NCBI GenBank assembly: GCA_963787415.1
Contig: CAWBCO010000002.1
Location: 682,001 to 746,000 of the forward strand
Source: CAVUWL01 sp963787415
GTDB taxonomy: Bacteria; Actinomycetota; Thermoleophilia; Solirubrobacterales; 70-9
Length of the DNA stretch: 64,000 bases
Reading direction: 5' to 3'
Numbering within the stretch: position 1 is the stretch's first letter; each line of letters starts with the position of its first letter. The translations under genes were made by a program, and so were the position numbers. Shown here in pieces: positions 7,100 through 16,439 of this stretch. Under the pieces are notes generated by a model, which saw nothing but the letters and a program-made list of their open reading frames with translations, searched no databases and was not told where the DNA came from.

Positions 7100-10065
7100 T
7101 CAGTGGGCCCTCCGGCTGTGATACACCCTGAGAGCCCGGTGGCCCTTGCGCTTGTGCCTCGTGCCGCAGGGCGTTTCGAGGAGCGGGTTTTGGTTCGCCG
7201 TCTTACCGTTTTGGCCGTCTATCTGGGCGTTGACGTGCTGAGTAGCGGAGCAGAGGTTGATGGAATTGACGAGCAGGCCCTTGTTGCCGCCGTCGAGGTC
7301 CAAGATGAACCTGGAGACGGGGGCGTCAGGGACGGTGTTGAAGGTGGTGCGCAGTTGACCATGAACCGATTCGACGAAGCCGACCAGGTTGATATCGATC
7401 TGGCCTTTGAGTTGGGCGACGATGTCGGGAAGCTTTCGTTCGCCGCCGTTGGCGCGCAGGTAGACGGGGCCTTCGAGGGGCTTTTCAAGCAGCGGGGTTT
7501 CGGCCTTGGCAAAGCCCAGAAGGGATCCCGGAGGACACTGATTGGCCGAGAACTGAACTCTGGTGCAAGGGCTCTTGATGTGGGCGTTGTCGAGGAACTC
7601 GGAGTGCGGAAGGGTGACGGAGACGCGGGACACGTTTGCGTTAGGGCCATTCTGGGGAAAGGTCAGTTCTGTCTCAAGCGTCGGGTTACCGGTGTGATTG
7701 GTGGAACCGGAGATCCGAGTGGTGAGCTGGGGGGCGAAGGGAAGGGCGGCGCAGTTGGCTACCTGGAAGTGGGTCGAGGAGTCAGATACCGCGCCTTCGT
7801 CGCCGAAGACCTGGGCGGAGACCGCGAAGGGGTCGCAGTTGGTCGGGTTGAGGGCGAAGCCGGGGCGGTTGAGGTTGACCATGATCTGGCGCAGGCGCAG
7901 GGGGATGCCGCCGAAGATCTGCGGCAGCGGGGCGCCGGCGGTCGAGACCTGGGCGGTTTCGGGGTTGACTTCAATCCTTCGCGGACGACGACGTTGCCGA
8001 GGTCATAGCCGGCGGAGACGGCGGGGGTGATGAAGACGAAGGCTGAGGGGAGCGCCCTGGTAGGGGCCGGCCAGGTAGACCTTGCCGGGCAGGTAGAGGG
8101 GGTGGGAGCCGGGGCCGGCGCCTGCGGTGACTTCGCCGAGGAGGCTGGAGGCGGGGCAGCTGGGGCTGGCCTGCTCGGCGAGGCCGGTGTGGGATTCGAG
8201 GGCGGCGGCTGTCGATAGCTGCCTGCGGGGCAGTAGGAGACGCCCTTAAGGGTGGCGGAGAAGCCGGGAGGGGTGGTGAGCTTCAGCGAGCTGAGGTTCT
8301 GTTCGCCGTCTTGGCGGGTGAGGTCGAGGGAGAAGGCGGTGTGGGCGGCGGCGGTGTTGGAGGCAGAAGCGGCCTGGAAGCCGGGCTTGAAGGGCCGGGG
8401 GCCGTTCGGGCAGGGGGCGCCGCCCGGGCCTTCGTCGATGGTGAAGAACTGGCGGGAGGTCTGGTCGGCAAGGGCGGAGTCCCAGGGGGTCCATTCGCTC
8501 TTGACTTCGTAGGAGCCGCACTGGGTGGGGGTGTCGAGAGGGCCGCGCTCGGAGCCGAAGATGTGCATGTTGAAGAAGGCGAAGGGGGCCTGGGGGAGGT
8601 TCTGGAAGTTGAAGACGATCTGGCCGGTGAGGGGATTCGGGGTCGCGGTGCCGGGCAATTTGACGTGGACGCCGAAGCCGTTGAAGGAGAGGATGAGGCG
8701 GAAGCGGTTGCCGGGCTTGGGTTCGCCGAGGTAGACGGCACCGGGGAGGACGCCGGGGAGGACGGGGGTTTCGACGGAGATGGTGGCGATCTTGGAGTCT
8801 TCGGGACATTGCGCTTCTTCGGTTGTGCCGAAGCGGGCCTGGGCGTCGGAGCAGGTGGTCTTGCCGTTGACGGTGTTGGGGGCGAGGGAGAAGCCTTCGG
8901 GGAAGGTGACGGCGGCGGCTTTTAACTCAGAAGGCGAGGGGACGGAGGGGCTCTCGAACTGGGGGATGGTGAGGCGGAATTCGGCGCCGGAGGGGCTGTC
9001 GGCAGCGGTGGTGGTCGGTTCGATCGCCTGGGAGGGGTTGAAGGTGAGCTGAGAGCATTCGGTGGTGGCGGGCCAAGTGGAGCCGGCTTCTGATTCACCG
9101 CCGTCGTAGGAGAGGATGTTGAGGGAGGTTTCGAGCGAGGTGAGGCCGCAGGTGGTGGGATTCTGAAAGAAGGGAGTTTCGGGGCTGTTGGAGGGGACGC
9201 CTTCGGGGTAGGCGCTTGAGTTGGCGTTGCCGACGGGACCAAGAATTGTGCCGTTCAGACACCACTGATAGGCGTCGGCGGGGTTGCCGGTGGCTTCGGT
9301 GCCGTTGGGGCTGCAAAGCTGCGAACCGAGGACGAGCTCGGCGGGATGGACCTCTTCGAAGCGAAAGCGGAGGTAGTTGTGGACGGGGGCGGCGGGAACC
9401 CCCCAGATGACGGTTTGGGAAGAATGCAGGGGAGCGGTGTGGTCGATGTTGGAGACGGTGGCGTCGACGCCGTAGTCGGAGTTGGTGCGGGCGCTGACGT
9501 CGATGAAGATGGGGGCGTCGACGTAGCCGGCTTCGAAGCCGAGGAGGGCGGGCTGTGTGGGGGGCGGGACGAGGTTGAAGACCGGAGCAATGAAACTTCC
9601 AATGTTGGCGAGGCCGTGGACTCCTTCGCCCGCCTGGAGGCTGAACTTGTCTTCGGTGACGCCGAGCTGGGAGTCGACGGGGCACTGGTTGGCGGAGAAC
9701 TGGGCGATGGTGCATTTGGGGGTGGCGGAGGTGGAGCCGATGAGGCCGGTGGGCAGGTGGACGATGACGTTGCGGGAGTCGCGGGCGCAGCCACACGGCG
9801 AGAGGTCCGACTGGCGGTTGCCGACTTCGAAGGAGAAGTCGACGTCGGGGTGGGCGCCGGCGGCGGTGGTGGAGGGGAGGGTGGAGAAGTTGTAGATGGG
9901 GGTAGAGGCGGAGGCTGGCGCCACAACGAGGAGGAACGTCCCCACACCGACAGCCACCACGCTGGCGGCGGCGGACACGGCGCGGTGCTGTGTCCTCAGT
10001 CGTCGGAATAGCGCTGCTATTCGGACTCCTTGCGTCCTTACCCCGCTTGGTCCGGCGCTCGCCAT
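7100..10065 (-). pseudogene. secreted surface protein, interrupted by several frameshifts
   Basis: Joined across frames this encodes close to 990 residues. The ATG at 10065 gives MASAGPSGVRTQG, then a signal peptide ending VVAPASAST and a mature start IYNFSTLPSTTAAGAHPD. It has repeated blocks of the type CTIAQFSANQCPVDSQLG...LGEPKPGNRFRLIL. Near 8215 the frame becomes proline-rich noise; the lost sequence (PSCPASSLLGEV, YLPGKVYLAGPY) is readable in another frame. Frame is regained near 8055 (FVFITPAVSAGYDLGNVVV), is lost again near 7975, and continues from 7882 (MVNLNRPGFALNPTNCDPF) to the stop at 7100. All breaks look like single-base losses, so recent mutation or sequencing error are both possible. 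Confidence 0.7.
9990..10065 (-). repeat. palindromic repeat family, copy D (encodes signal-peptide N-region)
   Basis: Hairpin GAATAGC (10006-10012), loop GCT, GCTATTC (10016-10022). Flanks TCCTCAGT and CTCCTTGCGTCC match the family. On the minus strand it begins at the ATG (10065) of the frameshifted surface-protein gene and encodes the basic N-region preceding its hydrophobic core. Confidence 0.65.
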
Positions 10066-10175
10066 CGCGGCAGCTGTCGTCGCGGAGCCGCCCCTCCTCT
10101 TACGTAGTGCGTGACCAAAAAATTGGGGAAAGAGAATGACGGGACGAGAGAACGAAGAGTTTTTGTGCGCGGCCT

Positions 10176-13100
10176 TCACTTTTTACCCCCGCGGTTGGCA
10201 CTGGCGTGGTGGTGCTTGGCGGTTGACTTCTTGGCGGCGGCTTTCTTGGCGGTCTTTTTGTGCTTTTTGTGGTGCTTGGCGGGGTGTTCGGAAGTAGCGT
10301 TGCCGCCAACCAGGCCGGCCGCCGTGCCCTGGATGGGGAGGGTTGGAGGTTCGGTGGCGGGGCCGTGGCACTCTTCGGCGGCGGCGCAGGGCTGGACGGG
10401 CGGGGGTTGGGGGAAGCCGCCGTTGGTGCGGGCGTCGTAGAACTTCAAGAAGTTGCCGTTTTGGTCTTCGGAGACGAGGGTGTCGAAGGTGGAGAAGTAG
10501 ACATCGGTGCCGTTGGCGGAGACGCCGATCAGTCCGGGGCCAGCAACGGCGCGATTACCTCGAGGGACATGACCACCGGTGCCGGTGCCGGGGGTGATGA
10601 GCTGGGGGCGGCCGCCGACGTACTCATAGACATCCTCACCAAGGTTTGTGTCCTGGGGGACGAGGGATTCTTCGGTGGAGAAGAAGGTGCGGCCATCGTC
10701 GGTCATGAAGAGGCCGTTCTGGGAGGCGTAGACATCGGTGGTGGGGGGATTGCCATTGGGGTTACAGGAGTCACAGAGAAGAGCTCCGGCAGCGGACGGT
10801 TCAGCCGGGGGCGGCGGGGTGTAGGAGTAGATCTCGGTGCACCGCGCTGCGCCGGCAGCTTCGCCTTCGGAGCCGAGCTGACAGGGGCCGTGGGGATCGG
10901 TGTTGTCGTAGGAAGTGAGGCGGGAGGCGGTGAGGAAGGCCATGTGGGTGTCGTCGGGGGAGATCTCGAGGCGGAGGATGGGGCCTTCACTGGGAGTACC
11001 GAATCTGCACTGAGCCCCAGTCTGGCGTCCTTCGGGGCAGCGATGTTCGGGGGTGAGGGTGGTGACGTAGCGGGCGGCGCCAGCGCGGTAGTCGTAGAGA
11101 TTCTGGGCGCCAAGGACGCCACGGGTGCCGTCGAGCTGGGCGGGTGAGTAGAAGTAGATGTCGCCGTTTTGGGCGATGGCGGAGTCGGAGGTGGGGTTGC
11201 CGCCGCGGGAGGCGCCCTGATTTGACCAGGCAAAGCCTGAGTAGGGGACGGCGTCGCAGCGTTCGGCCCAGGGGGCTTCCGCGGTGGGGAGGCCGTTTTC
11301 GTCAAACCCCGCGACCAGCGCAGCGTGGCATTCGTCGGTGTCGTCGGCACCGCCGAACGGCTTGGAGATGAGGGTGAGGGCGGGCTCTCCTGCCGCGGCT
11401 TTTTCGGCTTCCCACATGTAGAGCTCGGTGTTGGTGTCGGTCGGTTCGCCGGGGATGAGTTCTGCGGCGGAGGTGAAGTAGACCCGGGAGCCGTCGGGGG
11501 TGATGCCGACGTAGTTGACGGCGACGTCTTCGCCGCTGGTTTCGTCAAGGGAGACTTCGAGGTCGGGCTGGTCGTCGATCGACATGTAGAGGTGGACGGG
11601 GGTCTGGGTGAAGAGACGGCACGGCTTTGGTGAGCCCGGGGACCTGCCTCCAGTGTCTTGGTTGCCGCATTCCTGTGTCCCCGCGGTGGCGGTGGAGATG
11701 AGGACGTGGGAGCCGTCGGTGGAGACGGCGGGGAAGCGGAGGAACTCTTCGGCGCCGCCGGGCACCCTTTCTGCGTGGCTTGTACTGCCGGTCGCGGGCG
11801 CGGTGGCGAAGGCGGGGTCCTGGGGGATCGGTTGGCCCGTCTTCTTCAAGGTGGAGATGAGGGTGACCTTGCCGGTGGCCAAATTGTCGTCGTAGGCGGA
11901 GCCGGGGGCGTGGGTGAGGCCGTCACCCGCCTGGGGGCCTTCGGCGAAGTCGGTCGTGCGGGAGGAGAAGATGAGGTGGGTGAGGTCGGGGGAGGCGGTG
12001 GTTTCGCCGCTGCAGGTGCCGTACCAGCTCTCTTGTTCGGGGTAGGGGCATTGGAGGGCTTGGAGGGCGCCGGGGAGCTGGCCGAGGTCGGTGGGGAGGC
12101 GGCCGAGGTCGGTGCCTTCGGAGTCAAAGAGGTAGGGGGCGTTGGAAGGGGGGTTGAGCTGCCAGGAGGCTTCGCGGAAGAGCGACTCGCCGAAGCACTC
12201 GGAGGAGCCGCCGTCGGAGAAGTCGATGAAGTGAGACATCGAGGGGTCGGTGAGGACACCGTCGTTGAGAAGATTCGCGCCCTTCTCTCCGCTGCCGGAG
12301 AAGGGGCTGGTGGGCGGGCCGCCCATGCAGCTGGCCTGGCTGCCGGGGAGGCCGATGTAGTGGGAGACCCAGCCGGTGTCGGTGCGGGTGGCGACGTAGA
12401 GGTCGGCGGTGGTCTCGATCGTGTCGGTGCCGGGGAGCGATGAGAAGGTGCCGGAGTAGGCGAGGCGGGAGGGGCTGGTGGCCTGGCCGGTGGCGGGACC
12501 GGCCGGATCGAGGAGGGTGGCGTTGGCGTTGGCGGGAGAGACGAGCTCGTAGGCACGGCAGTCGGGGAGGTAGGCGGAGCCGGTCTGCTGGCGGACGGCG
12601 GAGTTGGGGCAGGCGGGGGGGAAGAATTCGAAGTTGTGGTCTTCGGAGAGGACGGGGTGGCCTTGGTCGGAGGCGTTTTCGGCGAGGAGGCGGAAGTGGT
12701 AGGTGGTGCCGGGCTGGAGGCCTTCGATATCGACCTGGACCTTGTGGAGTTCGGCGAGCTGGGCGGCGCTGCCGGTGATTTCCTTTGCTTCGGAGGTCTG
12801 GCCGTAGGTGGTGGTGGTGCCGTATTGGAAGCGGTAGGTGGTGGGGAGGCCGTTGGGCTTGATGGTGGCGTCGAGCTGGGCGGAGGTGGCGGTGAGGTGG
12901 GAGGAGGAGACGCCTTCGATCTGGGGGGCGGCGGTGGTGAAGGCGGTCTGATCAGCGCCTTCGCCGGTGGCGCCCTTTTCGTTTTCGGCGAGGAGGCGGT
13001 AGTGGTAGGTGGTGCCGAAGGGGAGTTCGGTGATCGGCTTGAGGCCAGTGATCTCGGCGTGGGCTTCGGTATCGCCGGTGGCGAACCCTTCGCAGGGGAC

Positions 13101-14993
13101 GGTGTGGCCGTAGGCTTCGGTGAGGCCCCATTCGAAGTAGCACCTAGTGGCGGGGCCATGGTTCACACCATGGGTTTCGGGGTCGATGGCGCCGGCGAAG
13201 GCGATCGAAGTTTCGGTGACTTCGGAGGGGGGTTCGGTGGTGACGAGGGGGCGGACGTCGGCGAAGGAGGCGAGGTCGGCGGCGCCGGGGTCGGCGACCT
13301 CGACGGTGCCAGTTTTGGGCTCGACCGCGAGACCCGCGGCTTGGGAGAGCACACCGGCACCGAAGAGGTCGATCGGTTCGCAGGGTCCGAGGCCGGGCAG
13401 GGGGCAGCCGGAGCGGTAGTGGGCGATTTCGGTGCCGGTGTCCTGATAGAGCTCGGCGCTGGCGGGGTCGAGGGCGAAGGCGGTGTAGGGGAGGGTGGGT
13501 TTTGTGACGGGTATGGGCGGACCCCCATTCGCCGGGCCTGAGCCATCTTGAAGCTTTTTTAGCCAGATCTCTGCGGAGCCTTCGGCGTAGTAGATGGCGC
13601 CAGTCGAATCGACCGCGAGCCCAGATTGTGGCCCGGCATTACTATCGTAGGCGGGGCCTATTTCATTGAGCGGAATGTAGGTTCCGCTCTGGGTAAAGCT
13701 CCAGATGAGGTACTCGCCGCTGATCAGGACCTTGAGGGTGCCGTGGGGGGTGACGGCGAGGCCGGCGAGGCCATAGAACTTTTCGAAGCTGCCTTGCTCG
13801 GTTATATCGGAGCCGTCCTTCTGGCCGTCGACCCCCCAGGTGGAGAGGATGTGGCCGGAGGGTTCGAACTTCTGGACGAGGCGGGAAGCGGGGTCGCCGA
13901 CGTAGATGTCGCCGTTGCCGCCGGGGGAGTTGTCGACGGCGAGGTAGGCGGGATCGTCGAACTGGGAGGGGGCGATGCCGGTGACGGGTGGACATTCCGC
14001 CTCCGGGGGGTGGACAATTTGGCAGGGTTCCGGCTCGGGGCCGCTGGCGCCGGGTTGGCATTCTTCGCCTTTGGCGCAGACGTTCTGCTGGGCTTCGGTG
14101 GCGCCGTGCTTGTTGACGTCCTTGCCGAACATGAGGAGGAATTCGCCCTTTTCGTTGAACTTCTCGACGTCGTTGCCAGTGACGCCGTGGGCGATGGTCG
14201 TAACCGTCGCGGTCGAGGCGGAGCCGGTGAGGGCGGAGGAGTTGGCGGTTATCTGAGCGACCGGAGCACCGGTGAGGGCGCCGGTGAAGGTGATCGTGTA
14301 GGGATTGAGAGATGAGAGAGTAACGTCGGAGGCGGTTTCGGTGGCAGCATTAGAGAGAACGAACTGGTAGGAAATATCGGTTTCGGGAGGGATACCGACA
14401 CCCGAGACTCCCAGGCTGGTGCCCGCCCCGATCCCTCCGAATTTGGGTTCGACTTCGGTGACCTGCGTAGAGCCAAGAGTGAGGTTGCCGGTGGCGATCC
14501 AGGACGGGCCGCCGGAGACGGTGAGGTTGCCGGCGCCGACGGCGGCGAGCGCTTCGAGGGCGGCCTGGACTTCTGCAGCGGTCGCGTCGTAAGGGAGGGC
14601 GGGGGTGGTCTGGCCTTCGAAGGAGAGGGAGAAGGTACCGCCGGTGGCGTCGACGGTGAGTCCCTGGCGGGCAATGACGGAGGGGTTGGCGACGTAGATA
14701 TCGCCGTTTGACTGGTCGACGGCGACGGCGGCGGGGCCGGCGAGCGGGTAGGGGTCTTCGAGGTTGGTGGGGGTGGTGGGATTACCGTCGCCGAAGGTGG
14801 CGGTGAATTCGTGGCTGGGACCGTTGGGGGGAGGGGCGGCGAGGGCAGGCGAGGCGAGGAGGAGCGCTCCCACCACGACAGCCACCACGCTGGCGGCGGC
14901 GGACGCGGCGCGTGGCTTTGTCCTCAGTTGGCCCCATAGCGCTGCTATGGGGCCTCCCTGCGTCCGCGCCACGCTTGGTCCGGCACTCGCCAT
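10176..14993 (-). CDS. giant secreted NHL-repeat / Fn3-like surface protein
   Basis: 1605 residues from ATG 14993. The leader MASAGPSVARTQGG...AASVVAVVVGALLLASPALA is a signal peptide whose N-region is encoded by repeat copy E. After it come NHL repeats (AVDQSNGDIYVANPS, GDIYVGDPASRLVQKFEPSG), Fn3-like segments (TSAQLDATIKPNGLPTTYRF, PGTTYHFRLLAENA), the CPNSAVRQQT...DCRAYELVSP block and PD40-type repeats (TPDGSRVYFTSA). The C-terminus is Lys/His/Ala-rich (KHHKKHKKTAKKAAAKK). It is a paralogue in architecture of the 272-4768 protein; role unknown, probably extracellular. Upstream in-frame ATGs extend to 15227, but they precede the signal peptide by about 78 residues of unlikely sequence. Confidence 0.8.
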   Translation of the reverse strand: MASAGPSVARTQGGPIAALWGQLRTKPRAASAAASVVAVVVGALLLASPALAAPPPNGPSHEFTATFGDGNPTTPTNLEDPYPLAGPAAVAVDQSNGDIYVANPSVIARQGLTVDATGGTFSLSFEGQTTPALPYDATAAEVQAALEALAAVGAGNLTVSGGPSWIATGNLTLGSTQVTEVEPKFGGIGAGTSLGVSGVGIPPETDISYQFVLSNAATETASDVTLSSLNPYTITFTGALTGAPVAQITANSSALTGSASTATVTTIAHGVTGNDVEKFNEKGEFLLMFGKDVNKHGATEAQQNVCAKGEECQPGASGPEPEPCQIVHPPEAECPPVTGIAPSQFDDPAYLAVDNSPGGNGDIYVGDPASRLVQKFEPSGHILSTWGVDGQKDGSDITEQGSFEKFYGLAGLAVTPHGTLKVLISGEYLIWSFTQSGTYIPLNEIGPAYDSNAGPQSGLAVDSTGAIYYAEGSAEIWLKKLQDGSGPANGGPPIPVTKPTLPYTAFALDPASAELYQDTGTEIAHYRSGCPLPGLGPCEPIDLFGAGVLSQAAGLAVEPKTGTVEVADPGAADLASFADVRPLVTTEPPSEVTETSIAFAGAIDPETHGVNHGPATRCYFEWGLTEAYGHTVPCEGFATGDTEAHAEITGLKPITELPFGTTYHYRLLAENEKGATGEGADQTAFTTAAPQIEGVSSSHLTATSAQLDATIKPNGLPTTYRFQYGTTTTYGQTSEAKEITGSAAQLAELHKVQVDIEGLQPGTTYHFRLLAENASDQGHPVLSEDHNFEFFPPACPNSAVRQQTGSAYLPDCRAYELVSPANANATLLDPAGPATGQATSPSRLAYSGTFSSLPGTDTIETTADLYVATRTDTGWVSHYIGLPGSQASCMGGPPTSPFSGSGEKGANLLNDGVLTDPSMSHFIDFSDGGSSECFGESLFREASWQLNPPSNAPYLFDSEGTDLGRLPTDLGQLPGALQALQCPYPEQESWYGTCSGETTASPDLTHLIFSSRTTDFAEGPQAGDGLTHAPGSAYDDNLATGKVTLISTLKKTGQPIPQDPAFATAPATGSTSHAERVPGGAEEFLRFPAVSTDGSHVLISTATAGTQECGNQDTGGRSPGSPKPCRLFTQTPVHLYMSIDDQPDLEVSLDETSGEDVAVNYVGITPDGSRVYFTSAAELIPGEPTDTNTELYMWEAEKAAAGEPALTLISKPFGGADDTDECHAALVAGFDENGLPTAEAPWAERCDAVPYSGFAWSNQGASRGGNPTSDSAIAQNGDIYFYSPAQLDGTRGVLGAQNLYDYRAGAARYVTTLTPEHRCPEGRQTGAQCRFGTPSEGPILRLEISPDDTHMAFLTASRLTSYDNTDPHGPCQLGSEGEAAGAARCTEIYSYTPPPPAEPSAAGALLCDSCNPNGNPPTTDVYASQNGLFMTDDGRTFFSTEESLVPQDTNLGEDVYEYVGGRPQLITPGTGTGGHVPRGNRAVAGPGLIGVSANGTDVYFSTFDTLVSEDQNGNFLKFYDARTNGGFPQPPPVQPCAAAEECHGPATEPPTLPIQGTAAGLVGGNATSEHPAKHHKKHKKTAKKAAAKKSTAKHHHASANRGGKK
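14918..14993 (-). repeat. palindromic repeat family, copy E (encodes signal-peptide N-region)
   Basis: Best-formed copy: GGCCCCATAGC (14930-14940), loop GCT, GCTATGGGGCC (14944-14954), a perfect 11-bp stem, flanked by TCCTCAGTT and TCCCTGCGTCC. It starts at the ATG of the giant gene at 14993. Confidence 0.7.
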
Positions 14994-15356
14994 CGCGGCA
15001 CCTGTCGTCGCGGAATCGCTCCTCCTCGCCTCAAAGGAATTTGAAGAAACGTGGGATGAGGCGTGGTGGGTAGCCCCTAGATGGTGGGCGGGGGACGGTT
15101 GGGCGCCTAGAGGTGCGGTGAGCCTGGCGTGGGGAAAGTGAAGTCTCATGCGAGGGCTGCGGTGGGGATTGTTAAGGACATATCCCGGGCGCTCCGGCGG
15201 CGCGGCGGAGGCGTCCCGGCAGCGCAAGCGGGTGAGGCGAGGCGGCGAGGGCGTGGAGGCGCAGGGTCGCGGAGGGCGGGCAGCGGCTGGGCCCTTGTGG
15301 TCGGCTCTGATAGGGAAGTGGTCATGGTCGGTCGGTAGTGGTGTCGAACCGCCCGG

Positions 15357-15388
15357 ACTCCCGCGGCGGCCGTGGCCGCCGCGGGAGT
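15357..15388. terminator. perfect 14-bp hairpin after the collagen-like gene
   Basis: ACTCCCGCGGCGGC (15357-15370), loop CGTG, GCCGCCGCGGGAGT (15375-15388). It lies 17 nt past the stop of the minus-strand gene ending at 15405. There is no T-run, so it is either a GC-rich actinobacterial type terminator or an mRNA 3' stabiliser. The stretch 14994-15356 between the two genes shows no other gene. Confidence 0.55.
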
Positions 15389-15404
15389 GGGAGTCAGGAT
15401 TCGG

Positions 15405-16217
15405 CTATTCGGCGGTCACCGCCCAGGTGCCGGAGAAAATATGTTCGCCTCCCGTTCCTTCATCGGAGACGATGAAAGCGGCTCCCGTCGTTCCAGTGTC
15501 CCCGGCGCTTGTGCCGGCACTGACCGTGGGTGAATGGATGTTGTTGCTATTGATGTTTGGCACCGCCGGGCTGCCTTCACCGGCGATGTAGCCCGCATAG
15601 ATGCAGAAGTAACCTTCTTCGGCGGTCGGTTCTGCAGCAGTGCCCGGACAGCCGGTTGGATTCGTCCCCTGCTGGGCGATCGTTATGTATTTGGCGTGAT
15701 GTTCCGCGATGGGTGCGGGGAGGGGGATCGGGAAGGAGGCCGTGAGTATCTGAGATTCCGTTGGCCATTCGCCTTCAGGACTAGTGGCAAATGTGCCGGT
15801 CTCGGTGGCGCCTTCCGGGAGGGTTTCGCCCGGCTGGATGGCGCCGTTCTTGCCGTTGCAAACGTATTTCGGGGTGCCTTCGCCAGCGACTTCAACGCTG
15901 GAGCCGTTCGGCGTAGAGCAGTGACTGCCAGCGGCGCCGAGGACTACGGATTTGCCGTTGGTGCCCGGCGTACCGGGTGAACCGGGAGCGCCGTTTTCAC
16001 CTTTGGCGCCAGCGGGGCCTGTGGGGCCGGTTGCGCCAGGCTGGCCGGCGGGACCGGCCGGGCCAGTCTTGCCGGTCTTGCCGCGGGGCCCAGCCTTCGC
16101 CTTGGAGGCGGTGGCATGGTTGGCGGCGTAGGCGCCGCCGCCGAGAGCGAGGACGATGGCGAGGACCGAGAGCGCGAGGCCGGCGGTGCCGAATTGGTTT
16201 TGGAGGCGTTTCAACAT
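15405..16217 (-). CDS. collagen-like exported protein
   Basis: 270 residues. MLKRLQNQFGTAGLALSVLAIVLALGGGAYAANHATA is a membrane or signal segment of a type very common in Solirubrobacterales. Residues of about 41-88 are uninterrupted Gly-X-Y triplets (GPRGKTGKTGPAGPAG and on), predicted to form a collagen-like triple helix. The C-terminal domain contains three or four cysteines (GSHCST, KYVCNGK, NPTGCPG, YFCIYAGY) and may be the trimerising or binding head. A strong ribosome site GAAGGAG stands shortly before the ATG at 16217. The role of these proteins is not established; surface exposure is likely. Confidence 0.8.
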   Translation of the reverse strand: MLKRLQNQFGTAGLALSVLAIVLALGGGAYAANHATASKAKAGPRGKTGKTGPAGPAGQPGATGPTGPAGAKGENGAPGSPGTPGTNGKSVVLGAAGSHCSTPNGSSVEVAGEGTPKYVCNGKNGAIQPGETLPEGATETGTFATSPEGEWPTESQILTASFPIPLPAPIAEHHAKYITIAQQGTNPTGCPGTAAEPTAEEGYFCIYAGYIAGEGSPAVPNINSNNIHSPTVSAGTSAGDTGTTGAAFIVSDEGTGGEHIFSGTWAVTAE

Positions 16218-16439
16218 CAGATTGCTTCTCCTTCTTTAATGCCCGCCGGGATCAGCCCGGCCGGCCTTGTTGACTTGGACTGTTCAATTAGGCCGACACT
16301 GACCCTGGAGGCCGTGGCGGGTGTGGCGTGAAGGTCGGTGGCGAGGAGCTCTCCCCCACTCCCCTCTGTCGAGCTACCGGCCCGTGTGGCGGGCAGCGGG
16401 GAGGGGGTAGCCCTGGGAGAGATGGACGTGCCGAGGTCG

